Counted from the first letter of the stretch, positions 15,802-25,578 are shown. The stretch: DNA of 64,000 bases from an uncultured Lachnospiraceae bacterium (GCA_910589635.1 CAJUTD010000002.1:46787-110786), one strand, 5' to 3'. The notes: generated by a model not told the origin, from the letters alone. Made by a program: numbers and translations.

Positions 15802-17433
15802 ATGGTTTCTGTAATTATTCCGGCTTTCAATGTACAGCAATATATAGATCAATGTTTGCAGAGCGTCACAGAACAGACATACCGGGATTTAGAAATTATA
15901 TTAATCAACGACGGTTCCACGGACGGAACGGAGGAGCATTGTCTGCGTTGGGCAGGATGGGACAGCCGCATTCACTATATTTCTAAGACAAACGAAGGGA
16001 TGGGAGCCACCAGAAATCATGGTTTATCCTTAGCGCAAGGGGAATATATTTTATTTGTAGATGCGGATGACTGGCTGGAAACAGAATGTATAGAGAAGAT
16101 GTACAGGTTGTTGGAAGAGGAAGAGGCGGAAATATGCATGAGCGAGTATTACAAGGTAACAAAAGAGGACAAGCGCCATAAAAAATACGAATTTTTGTCG
16201 GCAGGGAAATTGAGTGATACTGACAGAAAAAAATTGATGCTGTTCTCGCCCCCAAGCGTTTGGGGAAAATTGTATCGTCATGCTTTTTTAGCGGAAATAT
16301 CTTATGAACAGCCGTCCTGTGTGTATGAAGATGCGGCGATTTATCCCTATGTTATCTCACAGGCGCAGCGGATTTGTTGTGTATATGAACCCTTATGCAA
16401 TTACAGAGAGGATAATGAGGGCAGCATTATGCATAAATGGAAGAATTTTAGGCAGCTTCCTCAGGCATTCGCCTATAGCCGTGAAAAATTACAAGCAGCG
16501 GGCTGTCTGAAACAATATCACTCTGTTTTGGAGCATATAGCCCTACATAATTTTGCGTTGGCATATTATCAATGGAAAGATGTGTTGAGCCGCGAAGATT
16601 TTACAAAGTATTTTGAAAAGCCTTTTGGGCAATTCCTGGCAAGATACTATCCAGAATGGAGAAGTCAGGTTTATACGCATTATTTTATCTGGGGAAGTTT
16701 TGCACTGCGTTGGCTTGCAGTTTCCGGTATGTTGCGGTATGCAAATATGCAGGCGCACTATCCATTTTCAAGCATAATCAGCCAATTTATGGGGAATGAG
16801 TGCGAGTTTTCAGTTGAGCACCCGAATCTATTCCGCCAGCATGCCGTTAATTTAGATTTGCAGGGGAAGTGTTTTGAGGAAATAGCGAGAGGGGCAGACA
16901 CACATAAGTTAGGCGCGATATTTATTGATTTTATGGAAGAACGATATTCGGTCAGACATTTGGAAGGTGATGTTTACATTACGCAGAGCGAGGCCTTTTT
17001 GGAATGCGGCGCAGGCTGCCGGGAATTCCGTAGTGAAATGATTCCCGAAGGGGTTCTGGTTGAGAGTGGAAGCGTAGAATTTATGCAGTTGTGGAAAGAA
17101 TCATGCACAAGGCTTGTGAAATATCTCAAAGACAATTTACCCGGCATACAAGTTATATTAGTCAGAAGCAGAATGGCGGAGTGGTATGGAGCAAACGGCA
17201 AGCAAAAGCAGTTTACAGAGATAAAGGAAATTCGCAGGTTTAACCAAATGTTTGCGGAAATGGAAGAATATTTCTTAAAGATTTATCCTGAGGTGAGAGT
17301 GATTGAGCTGCCAGATGATTTATTATATTCTGATATCAATGGCAAGTATGGGTGCGAGTGCTGGTATTGGAATAGGCAAATCTACAAGAATCAGGACTTA
17401 GCAATACGCATGCTGCCGGAAGAGACAAACTAA
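15802..17433 (+). CDS. GT2 glycosyltransferase fused to a DUF6270-like C-terminal domain (second copy)
   Basis: 543 residues with the same layout as the gene at 10023. The GT2 domain starts V-S-V-I-I-P-A-F-N-V and has N-D-G-S-T-D-G-T and D-A-D-D-W. The C-terminal domain shows F-S-S-I-I-S and A-I-F-I-D-F-M-E-E-R-Y-S with W-K-E-S-C. The ATG at 15802 is preferred over 15787: GGAGAGGGA lies just upstream of it and the protein then begins at the family N-terminus. As in its paralog, the G-S-C block of free-standing DUF6270 proteins is absent. It differs enough from the 10023 copy to have another sugar or acceptor. Confidence 0.77.
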   Translation: MVSVIIPAFNVQQYIDQCLQSVTEQTYRDLEIILINDGSTDGTEEHCLRWAGWDSRIHYISKTNEGMGATRNHGLSLAQGEYILFVDADDWLETECIEKMYRLLEEEEAEICMSEYYKVTKEDKRHKKYEFLSAGKLSDTDRKKLMLFSPPSVWGKLYRHAFLAEISYEQPSCVYEDAAIYPYVISQAQRICCVYEPLCNYREDNEGSIMHKWKNFRQLPQAFAYSREKLQAAGCLKQYHSVLEHIALHNFALAYYQWKDVLSREDFTKYFEKPFGQFLARYYPEWRSQVYTHYFIWGSFALRWLAVSGMLRYANMQAHYPFSSIISQFMGNECEFSVEHPNLFRQHAVNLDLQGKCFEEIARGADTHKLGAIFIDFMEERYSVRHLEGDVYITQSEAFLECGAGCREFRSEMIPEGVLVESGSVEFMQLWKESCTRLVKYLKDNLPGIQVILVRSRMAEWYGANGKQKQFTEIKEIRRFNQMFAEMEEYFLKIYPEVRVIELPDDLLYSDINGKYGCECWYWNRQIYKNQDLAIRMLPEETN

Positions 17434-17446
17434 AAGGATTGGGAAT

Positions 17447-18658
17447 GTGAGAATGAGAATGAAGCAAAAGAAAGACGTATATATTGCGGGGGCAGGAAAA
17501 TTTGGAAAGACAGTATTGCAGATGCTTGAGACATATGCAAATGCGCAGTGGAATGTGTTAGGCTTTTTGGACAATGATAAGAGTAAGCAGGGAACGACGC
17601 AGGCGGGGTATCCTGTTCTTGCAATAGAGCCAGAAGCGGATAATCATAGGGGACATGACAGCTATGTGTTTATTGCTGTTGGCAATTGGAATATGAAGAT
17701 GGAATTTGCCGGTCAGCTTGTGAAATATGGGTATAAGCATATTTATATCCTGAAAAATGCAGTTTACTCTGAGAAAGCAATATTCTTTCAGGAGGATAAA
17801 ATAAATCCGCAGTATGCAATAGAGGTCAAAACTGCTGCGGACGGAGGGATGGCGCCGGTTTTTCGATATTTAGAAATTCACGTAATGGACGGGTGCAATC
17901 TGAAATGTAAGGGATGCTCCCATTTTTCCAATTTGTTTCCGACAGACGCTGCAGTGCCTTTGGAAAGATTTGGGCGGGACATCATGCGCCTAAAGGAGAT
18001 TTGCGCAATAGATAAGCTGCGCCTTCTAGGCGGGGAACCTCTGCTGAATAAGGAGCTGTTGCAATATCTAAAAGCAGCGTGGGATTGTTTTCCTTACAGT
18101 GATATCCGGGTGGTGACAAATGGGTTGTTAATTATGAAGCAGAGTGAGGAAGTATTATCCTATATGCGGGAACATGGGATTATGTTTGATATTTCTTGGT
18201 ATCCACCCACCATGGATAGTCGGGAAGAGATATTAGATTTTCTTGCGGACAAACAAGTGCCTTACCGTGTGTCACAAGAGGAGATACAGGGATTCTCTCG
18301 CTGTCTGACCTTGGAAGCGCATCATAATCCTATCGTCAGCCAACAAAATTGTGGCAGTGGGCAGTGCACGATATTGAGGGAAGGAAAGCTGTATAAGTGC
18401 CCTGTGGCAGCGTATATGCCAGAGTATAAGAGAGCGTTTGACGTGGGTATTGAAGAGGAGTCTGGTGTGGACATTTATCAAAGCAGTATATCGGAAATCC
18501 GGGAATTCGCGCTGCATTGCCAGAGCAGGCCAGTTGATATGTGCCGTTACTGTACGGAGCAGCCGCAGAATTTTACGTGGGGTTCCCGCCCAGAGCCGGA
18601 AATGGAAGACTGGATTGTGTACAATACGAAAACGACAGACGATGAAAGAATTATGTAG
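17447..18658 (+). CDS. Radical SAM enzyme with N-terminal Rossmann-like module and C-terminal Cys-rich region
   Basis: 403 residues. The cluster-binding C-x3-C-x2-C motif is Cys150, Cys154 and Cys157 in D-G-C-N-L-K-C-K-G-C; a G-G-E-P motif follows. The C-terminal third has more cysteines (C-G-S-G-Q-C, Y-K-C-P-V, C-R-Y-C-T-E), as in SPASM-type enzymes with extra iron-sulfur clusters. Residues 1-110 are a Rossmann module (Y-I-A-G-A-G-K-F-G; F-L-D-N-D-K), of the kind also seen next to glycosyltransferases here. Start codons at 17447 (GTG), 17453 and 17459 (ATG) are all possible. The reaction is unknown; modification of a sugar or of a protein acceptor are both plausible. Confidence 0.82.
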   Translation: MRMRMKQKKDVYIAGAGKFGKTVLQMLETYANAQWNVLGFLDNDKSKQGTTQAGYPVLAIEPEADNHRGHDSYVFIAVGNWNMKMEFAGQLVKYGYKHIYILKNAVYSEKAIFFQEDKINPQYAIEVKTAADGGMAPVFRYLEIHVMDGCNLKCKGCSHFSNLFPTDAAVPLERFGRDIMRLKEICAIDKLRLLGGEPLLNKELLQYLKAAWDCFPYSDIRVVTNGLLIMKQSEEVLSYMREHGIMFDISWYPPTMDSREEILDFLADKQVPYRVSQEEIQGFSRCLTLEAHHNPIVSQQNCGSGQCTILREGKLYKCPVAAYMPEYKRAFDVGIEEESGVDIYQSSISEIREFALHCQSRPVDMCRYCTEQPQNFTWGSRPEPEMEDWIVYNTKTTDDERIM

Positions 18659-18680
18659 CGGAAAGGAGTCTGAATCTCCG

Positions 18681-19871
18681 ATGATGGATGAGAGTTTAGC
18701 AGTAGTCGTTCCGGTTTATAATGTTGAGGCATACCTGCCTCAATGCATAGAAAGTGTTATTAACCAGACATATTCAAATTTAGAAATTATTTTAGTAGAT
18801 GACGGCTCCGAAGATGCAAGTGGAAGAATCTGCGACGAATACGCCCGAAAAGATGACAGGATAAAGGTAATGCATAAGCGAAACGGCGGCTTAATCAGCG
18901 CTAGATATGAGGGCGTGAAACTATCGCAGGCGCAATATGTCATTTTTCTCGATGGGGATGATTGGGTTGCTCCTGAAATGTATGGTGAACTTATGGGGGA
19001 CATGATAGGGTATCAGGCCGATCTTGTGACCTCCGGCTGCATCCGTTACTGGGGGGAAACGTCACAGAAAAAAGCACAGGATATGTATGTTTCCGTGGGA
19101 CTGCACGACAGAGAAAGTATAGTCCGTAATATCATTCCTATTATGATGCGGTGCAAAGAAAGCCATTCCTGGGGGCTGGACCCATCTGCCTGCTTTAAGA
19201 TATTCCGTAGAGATTTATTGATGTATCAATTGGAATCGTTAAAAGGTCACCATTTTTATTATGGGGAGGATTCAGCAATTGTATTTCCCTATATTTTGCG
19301 GTCACAGAGGATTTATTGTACGCGCAAGATTTTTTACTACCATCGTCAGCGTGCACAGGGGGTATTACCGCCATATTTTTTAGACGAAAATTATATAGAG
19401 CATTTGTTTGAATTTTATAGTTATTTGAAGGGCGTATTTATTGAATCTGAGTATAAAGATTCCTTGATACGGCAGCTGGATTTGCTGTTTATGGACATGA
19501 TGAAGCATTGTCAGGAAAAATATGGCATTACTGATTATTTGGAAAAGAAACGCTATCTTTTCCCCTTCAATAAAGTAAAAAGGGGCAGCAAAATTGTGCT
19601 CTATGGAGCGGGTGCAGTAGGAAATGCATTTCATCAGCAGTTAGAGGAAGCAAAAGGATATGAAATTACCTTGTGGGTGGATAAGGCATATGGAAAATTT
19701 GGGGAAAATGTGGAGGCTCCACAGAATATTTGCCTTGCAGATTACGATTATGTAATAATCGCTTTAGCGTCTCCGGTTCAGATTGGCGAAATCCATGATG
19801 AATTGGTGAAGATGGGAGTGGAAGAAGAGAAAATTATTTACGGCGGGCAGCCTGAGATTTTTTTCATTTAG
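18681..19871 (+). CDS. GT2 glycosyltransferase with C-terminal Rossmann-like module
   Basis: 396 residues. The GT2 domain spans about 1-230: V-V-V-P-V-Y-N-V, V-D-D-G-S-E-D-A-S-G and the D-G-D-D-W metal site. After a helical linker, residues 300-396 form a Rossmann module (I-V-L-Y-G-A-G-A-V-G-N-A-F; L-W-V-D-K-A-Y). The frame is open far upstream, overlapping the radical SAM gene, but the ATG pair at 18681/18684 follows GAAAGGAG and matches the GT2 N-terminus, so the upstream part is not coding. The Rossmann module is here C-terminal, whereas the same kind is N-terminal in the radical SAM and GT32 genes. Confidence 0.86.
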   Translation: MMDESLAVVVPVYNVEAYLPQCIESVINQTYSNLEIILVDDGSEDASGRICDEYARKDDRIKVMHKRNGGLISARYEGVKLSQAQYVIFLDGDDWVAPEMYGELMGDMIGYQADLVTSGCIRYWGETSQKKAQDMYVSVGLHDRESIVRNIIPIMMRCKESHSWGLDPSACFKIFRRDLLMYQLESLKGHHFYYGEDSAIVFPYILRSQRIYCTRKIFYYHRQRAQGVLPPYFLDENYIEHLFEFYSYLKGVFIESEYKDSLIRQLDLLFMDMMKHCQEKYGITDYLEKKRYLFPFNKVKRGSKIVLYGAGAVGNAFHQQLEEAKGYEITLWVDKAYGKFGENVEAPQNICLADYDYVIIALASPVQIGEIHDELVKMGVEEEKIIYGGQPEIFFI

Positions 19872-19935
19872 ATAAGGTAGAAGAGACCTAAAGCATATTA
19901 TACAAATGAGAAAGTAGAACAGGAAGGATTTAGCG

Positions 19936-21737
19936 ATGGAGATCATTGAGGGAATACTTTGTATAAACCCTAAAATTGAGAAATATAAAAAGAGATTTAT
20001 ATGGGGAATTTCTGTCTCCCAGGCAGAGTTGTTTGTGCAGTTGTTGAATAAGAATTTCCATATTGATGGGTTTGTCTCTGGCAATGAGGCTGAATGTGGA
20101 ATTGTTTTTTATAATAAGCCCATAATTTCTATGCAGGAGGCAGAAAAAGAGCCAGGCGTCCTGTTGGCGACACAGGATAGTGATGAACTCCCGCTATCAT
20201 CTAAGCTGACAGTTTGCAGAGATATATTTGTAATAAATCCCCAATTATATGGAAAAGAAATAATCATTTATGGAGCAGGCAATATTGGCAGGAAAATATA
20301 CAAATATTTAAAATCAAATTGTCAATTAGAGGTGAAACAATTTATAGACCGCAATGCGGTTAAGGATGTTGAGTACACAGACCAGCCGGAGGTTGTTTCG
20401 CTCAAGGAGGCAAAATTATCAGAGAACAGTACTGTAATTTTGGGAGCACAAAAGTTTGATGAAATGAAGCGAGAGCTAGGTGTTGTTTTTGACGGAAAAT
20501 GTTATATACCATATGAATTTATGGGGGCCAAATATTGGGTGAATTTTGATGGGGTGGCAAAGACTTTCAGCCTGGCTGGAGACATTTATAATATATGTTA
20601 TCATATGATGCATCTGAATGGCCGCAAATATATAATATATGGGACAGGTGAGACGGCTAAGAAGGTTGCCCAATTGTATGGACTATTAGATGGCCAAATA
20701 TGTTTTATGGTAGAGGATGCTGATGTCAGTATTGCGAGTAATATGGAATATGAGGTGCTCCAGACAGAGGATATTTTGTATGAGGCATCTTGTTTTGTGC
20801 TTATTGCAAAGAAGGATGTGAGGAGGGCGTGTAGAAGGTTAGAAAGTCTGGGTTTAAAGTATGCGGAGGATTTTATTTCAGCAGTGCCTTTTCGCGTCGA
20901 TAAATTTTTTCTCCGCGCTAATCCGCTTGATGTAAATCTTGGATATACATATGCTGTAGACTCTTCATCCCCAGGGTTTAATCTGGGGGGGGGAACATAT
21001 GTTTTGCAGAACGTAAACTTGCTATTTTGGGAGGTTCGACTACGGATGCAGAACTTTTTCCCTTTGCGTCCTGGCCTGAGATTTTGTATGATATGATTGA
21101 TGATAAGAAAATGACAATGTATATGGGAGGGGTGGCAGGCTATGACTCGTCACAGGAATTGATAAAGTTAATGCGTGACGTTTTGGCGCTTGATGTGGAT
21201 ATGGTGGTTGTCTTTAGTGGATTCAATGATACGAGAAGTTTATCGGAAACACCGTTTGCACACAGTTATTTGGAGGATATTTTTAAATTTGCCGCAAAAC
21301 ATTTTAAGAATGAATATAGCCTATGCAAAGAAGCAGATGGCAAACCCGTCGTGTGCCGTGGCATTCGCCGAGAGGCTGATAATGTTGGGAATTGGCTGAA
21401 GAATATAAGGATGATGCATGCAATATGCGAGGAGTTTGGCATTAAATTTTTGGCGTTTTTGCAGCCAATGCTTGCAAGTAAAAAACAGATGGACAGGGAA
21501 GAGCTCGGACTATGGAAAATGGCAAGCGTTTTTTATGATAAGGAAAGAGAAGAATTGCCGCAGGCCTTTCGCCAATGGGGCAAGGAACATGCTGCGGAGT
21601 ATGATTATATTTATGATTTATCAGGACTATTTGATAAGGAATATGGGGTTTATATGGATGACGTTCATGTTACGGAAAAGGGGAATCAAATAATTGCCGA
21701 AGCAATATACCAGGTAATAAACAATACATTGCGGTAA
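19936..21737 (+). CDS. SGNH hydrolase with tandem Rossmann modules; frame broken at a poly-G tract (phase OFF)
   Basis: Two out-of-frame pieces of one gene. 19936-21096 encodes two Rossmann-like modules (I-I-Y-G-A-G-N-I-G-R-K near 115; Y-I-I-Y-G-T-G-E-T near 233) and reads into a nine-G run at 20985-20993, after which it ends in unrelated sequence. The other frame resumes straight after the run with K-L-A-I-L-G-G-S-T-T and a full SGNH catalytic domain: nucleophile Ser in G-G-S-T-T, G-F-N-D, and the D-D-V-H box. The intact paralogs at 27113 and 29504 read through the same junction (P-G-F ... L-G-G-S-T). One extra G would restore a 600-residue protein (Ser368, Asp575, His578). Probably a glycan esterase or acyltransferase, switched off here. 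Confidence 0.8.
20985..20993 (+). repeat. Poly-G tract of 9 (contingency tract, OFF)
   Basis: Nine consecutive G inside the coding region, exactly at the point where the reading frame of the SGNH gene breaks. Ten (or seven) G would join the halves. Apart from the three tracts reported here, I noticed no G run longer than six in the window. Confidence 0.9.
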
Positions 21738-21807
21738 CTGAAATATGAAAAGGTAAAAGAAATGAAACTTGGCATTTTCGATTTGGAAGGGAGATTCAGA
21801 AAAATTT

Positions 21808-23148
21808 ATGAAGCGGACAGAGGCGAATAACAGTGTTGGTAATTCCTTAAAGGACATGGTATCATTGTTGGGAAAGCCTGTTAATATTACGCAACATGGT
21901 AATGGATGGCTGGGAGAATTGCAGGTAAGTGCAGCGTTAGTCACAGCAGAAAATATTTGGTTTGTATCAGGGCTGTTGAATTGTCTGTGTATATATAATA
22001 GAGAGAAACAGAAGGTTAGGGTAGTGGCGGAGTTGGCAGAGAATGAGCCGGATTCTTGTTTAAGCGGATATTGCAAGTTATTGGAATTTGGGGAATGGAT
22101 TTGGCTGCTTCCAGGAACCGCCAGCAGGATTGCCAAGTATCATAAGACAGACGGCACGTTTGTTTTTCTTGACATTCCCAATTTGGACAAGAGCAGACCG
22201 GAAAAGTTAAATTTTTATTCGGCAGTGGCATATGGGGAAAAAATCTGGCTGTTGCCTTATAGCTGTAGTCAAGTGCTTTGTATAGATACAGAGAGCGATC
22301 ATGTACAGAGTATAGTGAAACAAGAAGGGCCGAACTTACAGTTAATAGCAGGAACTCTATGTGGACATACGATATTTGCCTTTGAGGAGGGCGGCAGTAA
22401 GTTGGTTACGATCAATTGTGACAATCATGATATCAGCGAACATTGGATTGCGGATAAAGGAGTAAAATTTGCAGCTATGCAGTACGATGAAGAGAGGGAA
22501 GTACTATGGCTGTTTGCAAGCAGAATAGCGCAAGTATATAGGATATGCCCAAAGAGCTTTCAAGTAGATGCCATTTCCTTGAAAGGAATAAATGGTGAGG
22601 AGATGAAAGATTTATATTATAATACAGCGTTTTGGAATGGAAAAATATGGATTACGGCCCGGAATGAAAAGCCGATGATTTGGGAGTTCGATCCGGATAA
22701 ACAGAAAATAAAGAGCCATGACTATTATACGGGACATGCGCAATTGCTCTCCACAATAAAATTTTTAGGCGCGGACGGAGTGGTGGAAAAATCTCATGAC
22801 GGCAAGGAGCTTTTTGTTTTTCCGGGACAGTTTAATAAACTATTAATTGTCAAAAAAAATGGAGAGAGAATATATCAGGATTTTAAATTGGACAAAGATT
22901 ATGCCAGAACATTGTTAATCCGAAAATTAAAGCACTATCGTGGAAGTATGACAGATATATATAGAGATGTATATTGGTTTTGCACGATGAAGGAGTTTAT
23001 TGAGCTGGTAATTGAGGGAGGACATGAGTTGTCACTGCGCCAGAGGGTAGATTTTGATAACGGGCAGGAAAATGCCGATAATATCGGAGAAAAAATTTTG
23101 AAATATTTATTAGATGAGGTTCCATATCATGAAAAAAACGAAACGTAA
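21808..23148 (+). CDS. Beta-propeller-like protein of unknown function
   Basis: 446 residues. Short repeats of about 45-50 residues alternate aromatic and hydrophobic strands (G-E-W-I-W-L-L-P, G-E-K-I-W-L-L-P-Y, N-G-K-I-W-I-T-A-R, W-L-F-A-S), the look of a Kelch- or NHL-like beta-propeller. There is no signal peptide, so it is probably cytoplasmic. The C-terminal 100 residues are helical. The frame begins with a TTG at 21769, but the ATG at 21808 is preferred (GGAAGGGAG upstream). It lies between the OFF SGNH gene and a GT8 gene and may act as a scaffold or carbohydrate-binding partner. No enzymatic motif was found. Confidence 0.65.
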   Translation: MKRTEANNSVGNSLKDMVSLLGKPVNITQHGNGWLGELQVSAALVTAENIWFVSGLLNCLCIYNREKQKVRVVAELAENEPDSCLSGYCKLLEFGEWIWLLPGTASRIAKYHKTDGTFVFLDIPNLDKSRPEKLNFYSAVAYGEKIWLLPYSCSQVLCIDTESDHVQSIVKQEGPNLQLIAGTLCGHTIFAFEEGGSKLVTINCDNHDISEHWIADKGVKFAAMQYDEEREVLWLFASRIAQVYRICPKSFQVDAISLKGINGEEMKDLYYNTAFWNGKIWITARNEKPMIWEFDPDKQKIKSHDYYTGHAQLLSTIKFLGADGVVEKSHDGKELFVFPGQFNKLLIVKKNGERIYQDFKLDKDYARTLLIRKLKHYRGSMTDIYRDVYWFCTMKEFIELVIEGGHELSLRQRVDFDNGQENADNIGEKILKYLLDEVPYHEKNET

Positions 23149-24454
23149 AGAGATGAATATTGCGGTAATTTTAGAAGAGAACTATATGGATTATGCAAAA
23201 GTAATGTTAAATACATTGTTTTACCACCATCCTGAGAGAGAAATGACAGTTTATATTTTTTCAACAAAACTTAGCAGGAAGTCACGGGGAAGATTGAAAG
23301 AAATAGCGGCGGTTTATGGAAAAAGGATAGAATTTATTATCATTGACAGTGAGGTGACAGATGGATTCCCACAGAGGGGACATTGGCCGAAGAGCTTATG
23401 GAATTCCGTATTGATTCCGTATTATCTGCCGGACGATGTAGAAAGAATCTTGTATCTGGATGTTGATATTGTTGTAAACAAATCTTTAGGACAGATGTAT
23501 GATATGAAATTAGGGAATAATTGTATTGCTGCCTGTGAGGATTTGTGGGTAAAACGGTATAGACGCGGGATAGGCTGGCGTTTGGGGATATTTGACGACG
23601 ATTTTAAATATTTTAACTGGGGAGTCAATTTGATAGATGCCAGAAGGCTAAGGAAAAGATTTCCTCAGACGATAGGCGAAGTGGAAAGATTTTGCGTAGA
23701 ACATATTGACAGAATGGATTTTGTTGATCAGGATTTCTATAATATTTTCTGCCATGGTTCCGTAAAATATCTGAATCCCAGGAAATATAATTTTATACAT
23801 GATATATCGCAGATTCCCTTGTATAAAGTTAAAGTAATTCGAGGCAATGCAGCTATCATTCATTATGCCAGCGATAAACCTTTAAAACTGGAATGCTTGG
23901 ACTTATATGGAATGATATTTTGGAAATATGCAGCTAAATTTGGCGTGGCAAGGGAAGTATTTAAAAATATGCAGGGTGATTATTATAAAGGGCAGGGGAA
24001 GAGAACGTTCTGTAAATTACTGATAAGCTCTGTCCGGTCAATTGCTTTACAGTATCAGGGAAGATGGACAGCAGACGCAATGCCTGATAAAGCGCAGATC
24101 AATCATCAAGTGCTGCTTCGATGGATGGAGTTTCTTTTAAATGGCAAGAAGTTATCCTCGTATATGCAGATGCATGGGTTTGAAAAATTAGCGATATATG
24201 GGGGCGGAGCGATTGGAAAGATGTTTGTTGATTTTGCAATAAAAGAACAATATGAGGTGCCATTTATTTTAGATAAGAATTTATCCGGGGAGTATCATGG
24301 AATTCCCATTAAGAAGAGTGTTGAAGAGCAAGATGAGATAGATGTGATTATTGTAACTGCAGAATCTTATTTTGATGAAATTGAGAAGGAACTGAACATT
24401 AAGAGCAATGCGCATATTACCAGTATTAGCCAAATAATTTATGAGATAGGATGA
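23129..24454 (+). CDS. GT8 glycosyltransferase with C-terminal Rossmann-like module
   Basis: 441 residues. The first 280 match GT8 (LgtC/GspA-like): I-A-V-I-L-E-E-N-Y, R-I-L-Y-L-D-V-D-I-V-V with the D-x-D metal site near residue 112, F-N-W-G-V-N-L-I-D, and H-Y-A-S-D-K-P-L. Residues 340-441 add a Rossmann module (L-A-I-Y-G-G-G-A-I-G-K-M; F-I-L-D-K-N). The ATG at 23129 has GAGGT 8 nt upstream; 23114 and 23153 are alternatives. It overlaps the upstream propeller gene by 20 nt and the downstream methyltransferase by 4 nt, so all three are co-translated. Probably adds galactose or glucose. Confidence 0.87.
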   Translation: MKKTKRKEMNIAVILEENYMDYAKVMLNTLFYHHPEREMTVYIFSTKLSRKSRGRLKEIAAVYGKRIEFIIIDSEVTDGFPQRGHWPKSLWNSVLIPYYLPDDVERILYLDVDIVVNKSLGQMYDMKLGNNCIAACEDLWVKRYRRGIGWRLGIFDDDFKYFNWGVNLIDARRLRKRFPQTIGEVERFCVEHIDRMDFVDQDFYNIFCHGSVKYLNPRKYNFIHDISQIPLYKVKVIRGNAAIIHYASDKPLKLECLDLYGMIFWKYAAKFGVAREVFKNMQGDYYKGQGKRTFCKLLISSVRSIALQYQGRWTADAMPDKAQINHQVLLRWMEFLLNGKKLSSYMQMHGFEKLAIYGGGAIGKMFVDFAIKEQYEVPFILDKNLSGEYHGIPIKKSVEEQDEIDVIIVTAESYFDEIEKELNIKSNAHITSISQIIYEIG

Positions 24455-25578
24455 CAGTAAAAATGTATACAGTAGAATTAGAGAAAGAAGAGTTGGAGAA
24501 AAATTTTCTGATGGACAGAGTCAGAAAGATTAATCAGCAGATTGATAATATCAGGGATAAAAATAATATTGTCGTTTGGGGCGCAGGAACACATACGGAT
24601 TATTTGTTCAAGTATACGGATGTGTTAAAATATAAGATAACAGTAGTTGACAATAGGAAGTCGGGAGCTTATTTTGCATTTGAGGTGATAAGCCCCAAGA
24701 ACGTTGACTGGAAGAAAGTAACCGCGGTCATTATTTCGGGGCGTCAGTCGGTGGCTGATATCATCTGTGAACTGAAGTCACATTATGGATATAAGGGAGA
24801 AATTATAGAGTTTTATGAGCCTGGGGAGATTTGGAGTTTTTGGCAGTTAAATAAAAATAAAAAGAGCTGTTTTTGGGGAGATTTTACTTCTTTTCAGGAG
24901 GCGGTGCAAGTAGCGGGTATCTGGAATGAGTCGGAGACATTTGAGCAGGAGTTAAAGGTATTGCGCAACGTTTTGCAGGAGCCTCAGAATTGGTATTGGT
25001 CCCAGTGGATTCAGAAAAATTTGCTGCGAATCTATATGGAAAATCAACAGAAACATTTGTGTGTGATAGATTTTGGCGGAGGGTTTGGTCAGGAATATTT
25101 CAATGATAAGAACATTCTTGAAGATATGCAGGAGGTAAAATGGATTGTCGTCGATCAGCAGAAACATGTTACATATGGGAAGGAACATTTACAGACGGAA
25201 AAGCTGATATTTTCAGAGTGTTTGGAAGAGGCAGCACAGTTGGCAGAGGGGAAATGTTCTCTTCTGATTTTTGGGAGCGTATTGCAGTATATTGACAAAT
25301 GGGAAGATTTTTTACAAGAAGCTCTAAATATGGACATTTCATATATGTTGATAAATCGTCAGCATATGGCGAAAAGAGAGCGGATCTGTATTCAAAATAT
25401 GGGAGCTTATAATTCCATGAGTGCATATCGTATATTTGACGAACGAGAATTATTAGACAGTGTTTCCGCGAAATATCAATTGTTAGATCAAATAAAATAT
25501 TCAGAGTGCGGAGATATTTTCTATGATTTACTTGTAGAAGAAAAATGCTGGTTATTTAGAAGGAAGGATATAGGATGA
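24451..25578 (+). CDS. TIGR04325-like SAM methyltransferase with N-terminal Rossmann-like module
   Basis: 375 residues. From about 145 the sequence fits the TIGR04325 methyltransferase family: F-x-S-F-Q-E-A, then the SAM-binding V-I-D-F-G-G-G-F-G near 203-211, V-K-W-I-V-V-D-Q-Q, and F-G-S-V-L-Q-Y-I. Residues 30-130 are a Rossmann module (V-V-W-G-A-G-T-H; V-V-D-N-R-K-S-G), again of the kind found on neighbouring glycosyltransferases. It is flanked by 4-nt overlaps on both sides. The likely role is O- or N-methylation of a sugar in the glycan, possibly the 3-aminosugar made by the next two genes. Confidence 0.82.
   Translation: MTVKMYTVELEKEELEKNFLMDRVRKINQQIDNIRDKNNIVVWGAGTHTDYLFKYTDVLKYKITVVDNRKSGAYFAFEVISPKNVDWKKVTAVIISGRQSVADIICELKSHYGYKGEIIEFYEPGEIWSFWQLNKNKKSCFWGDFTSFQEAVQVAGIWNESETFEQELKVLRNVLQEPQNWYWSQWIQKNLLRIYMENQQKHLCVIDFGGGFGQEYFNDKNILEDMQEVKWIVVDQQKHVTYGKEHLQTEKLIFSECLEEAAQLAEGKCSLLIFGSVLQYIDKWEDFLQEALNMDISYMLINRQHMAKRERICIQNMGAYNSMSAYRIFDERELLDSVSAKYQLLDQIKYSECGDIFYDLLVEEKCWLFRRKDIG

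Noticed and set aside
18438..18680. Upstream extension of the GT2 reading frame
   Set aside because: It overlaps the radical SAM gene, has no ribosome binding site and does not look like protein of the family; the start at 18681 is clear.
21762..21830. 22-codon ORF before the propeller gene
   Set aside because: Too short, overlaps the preferred start of the propeller gene and shows no recognisable feature.
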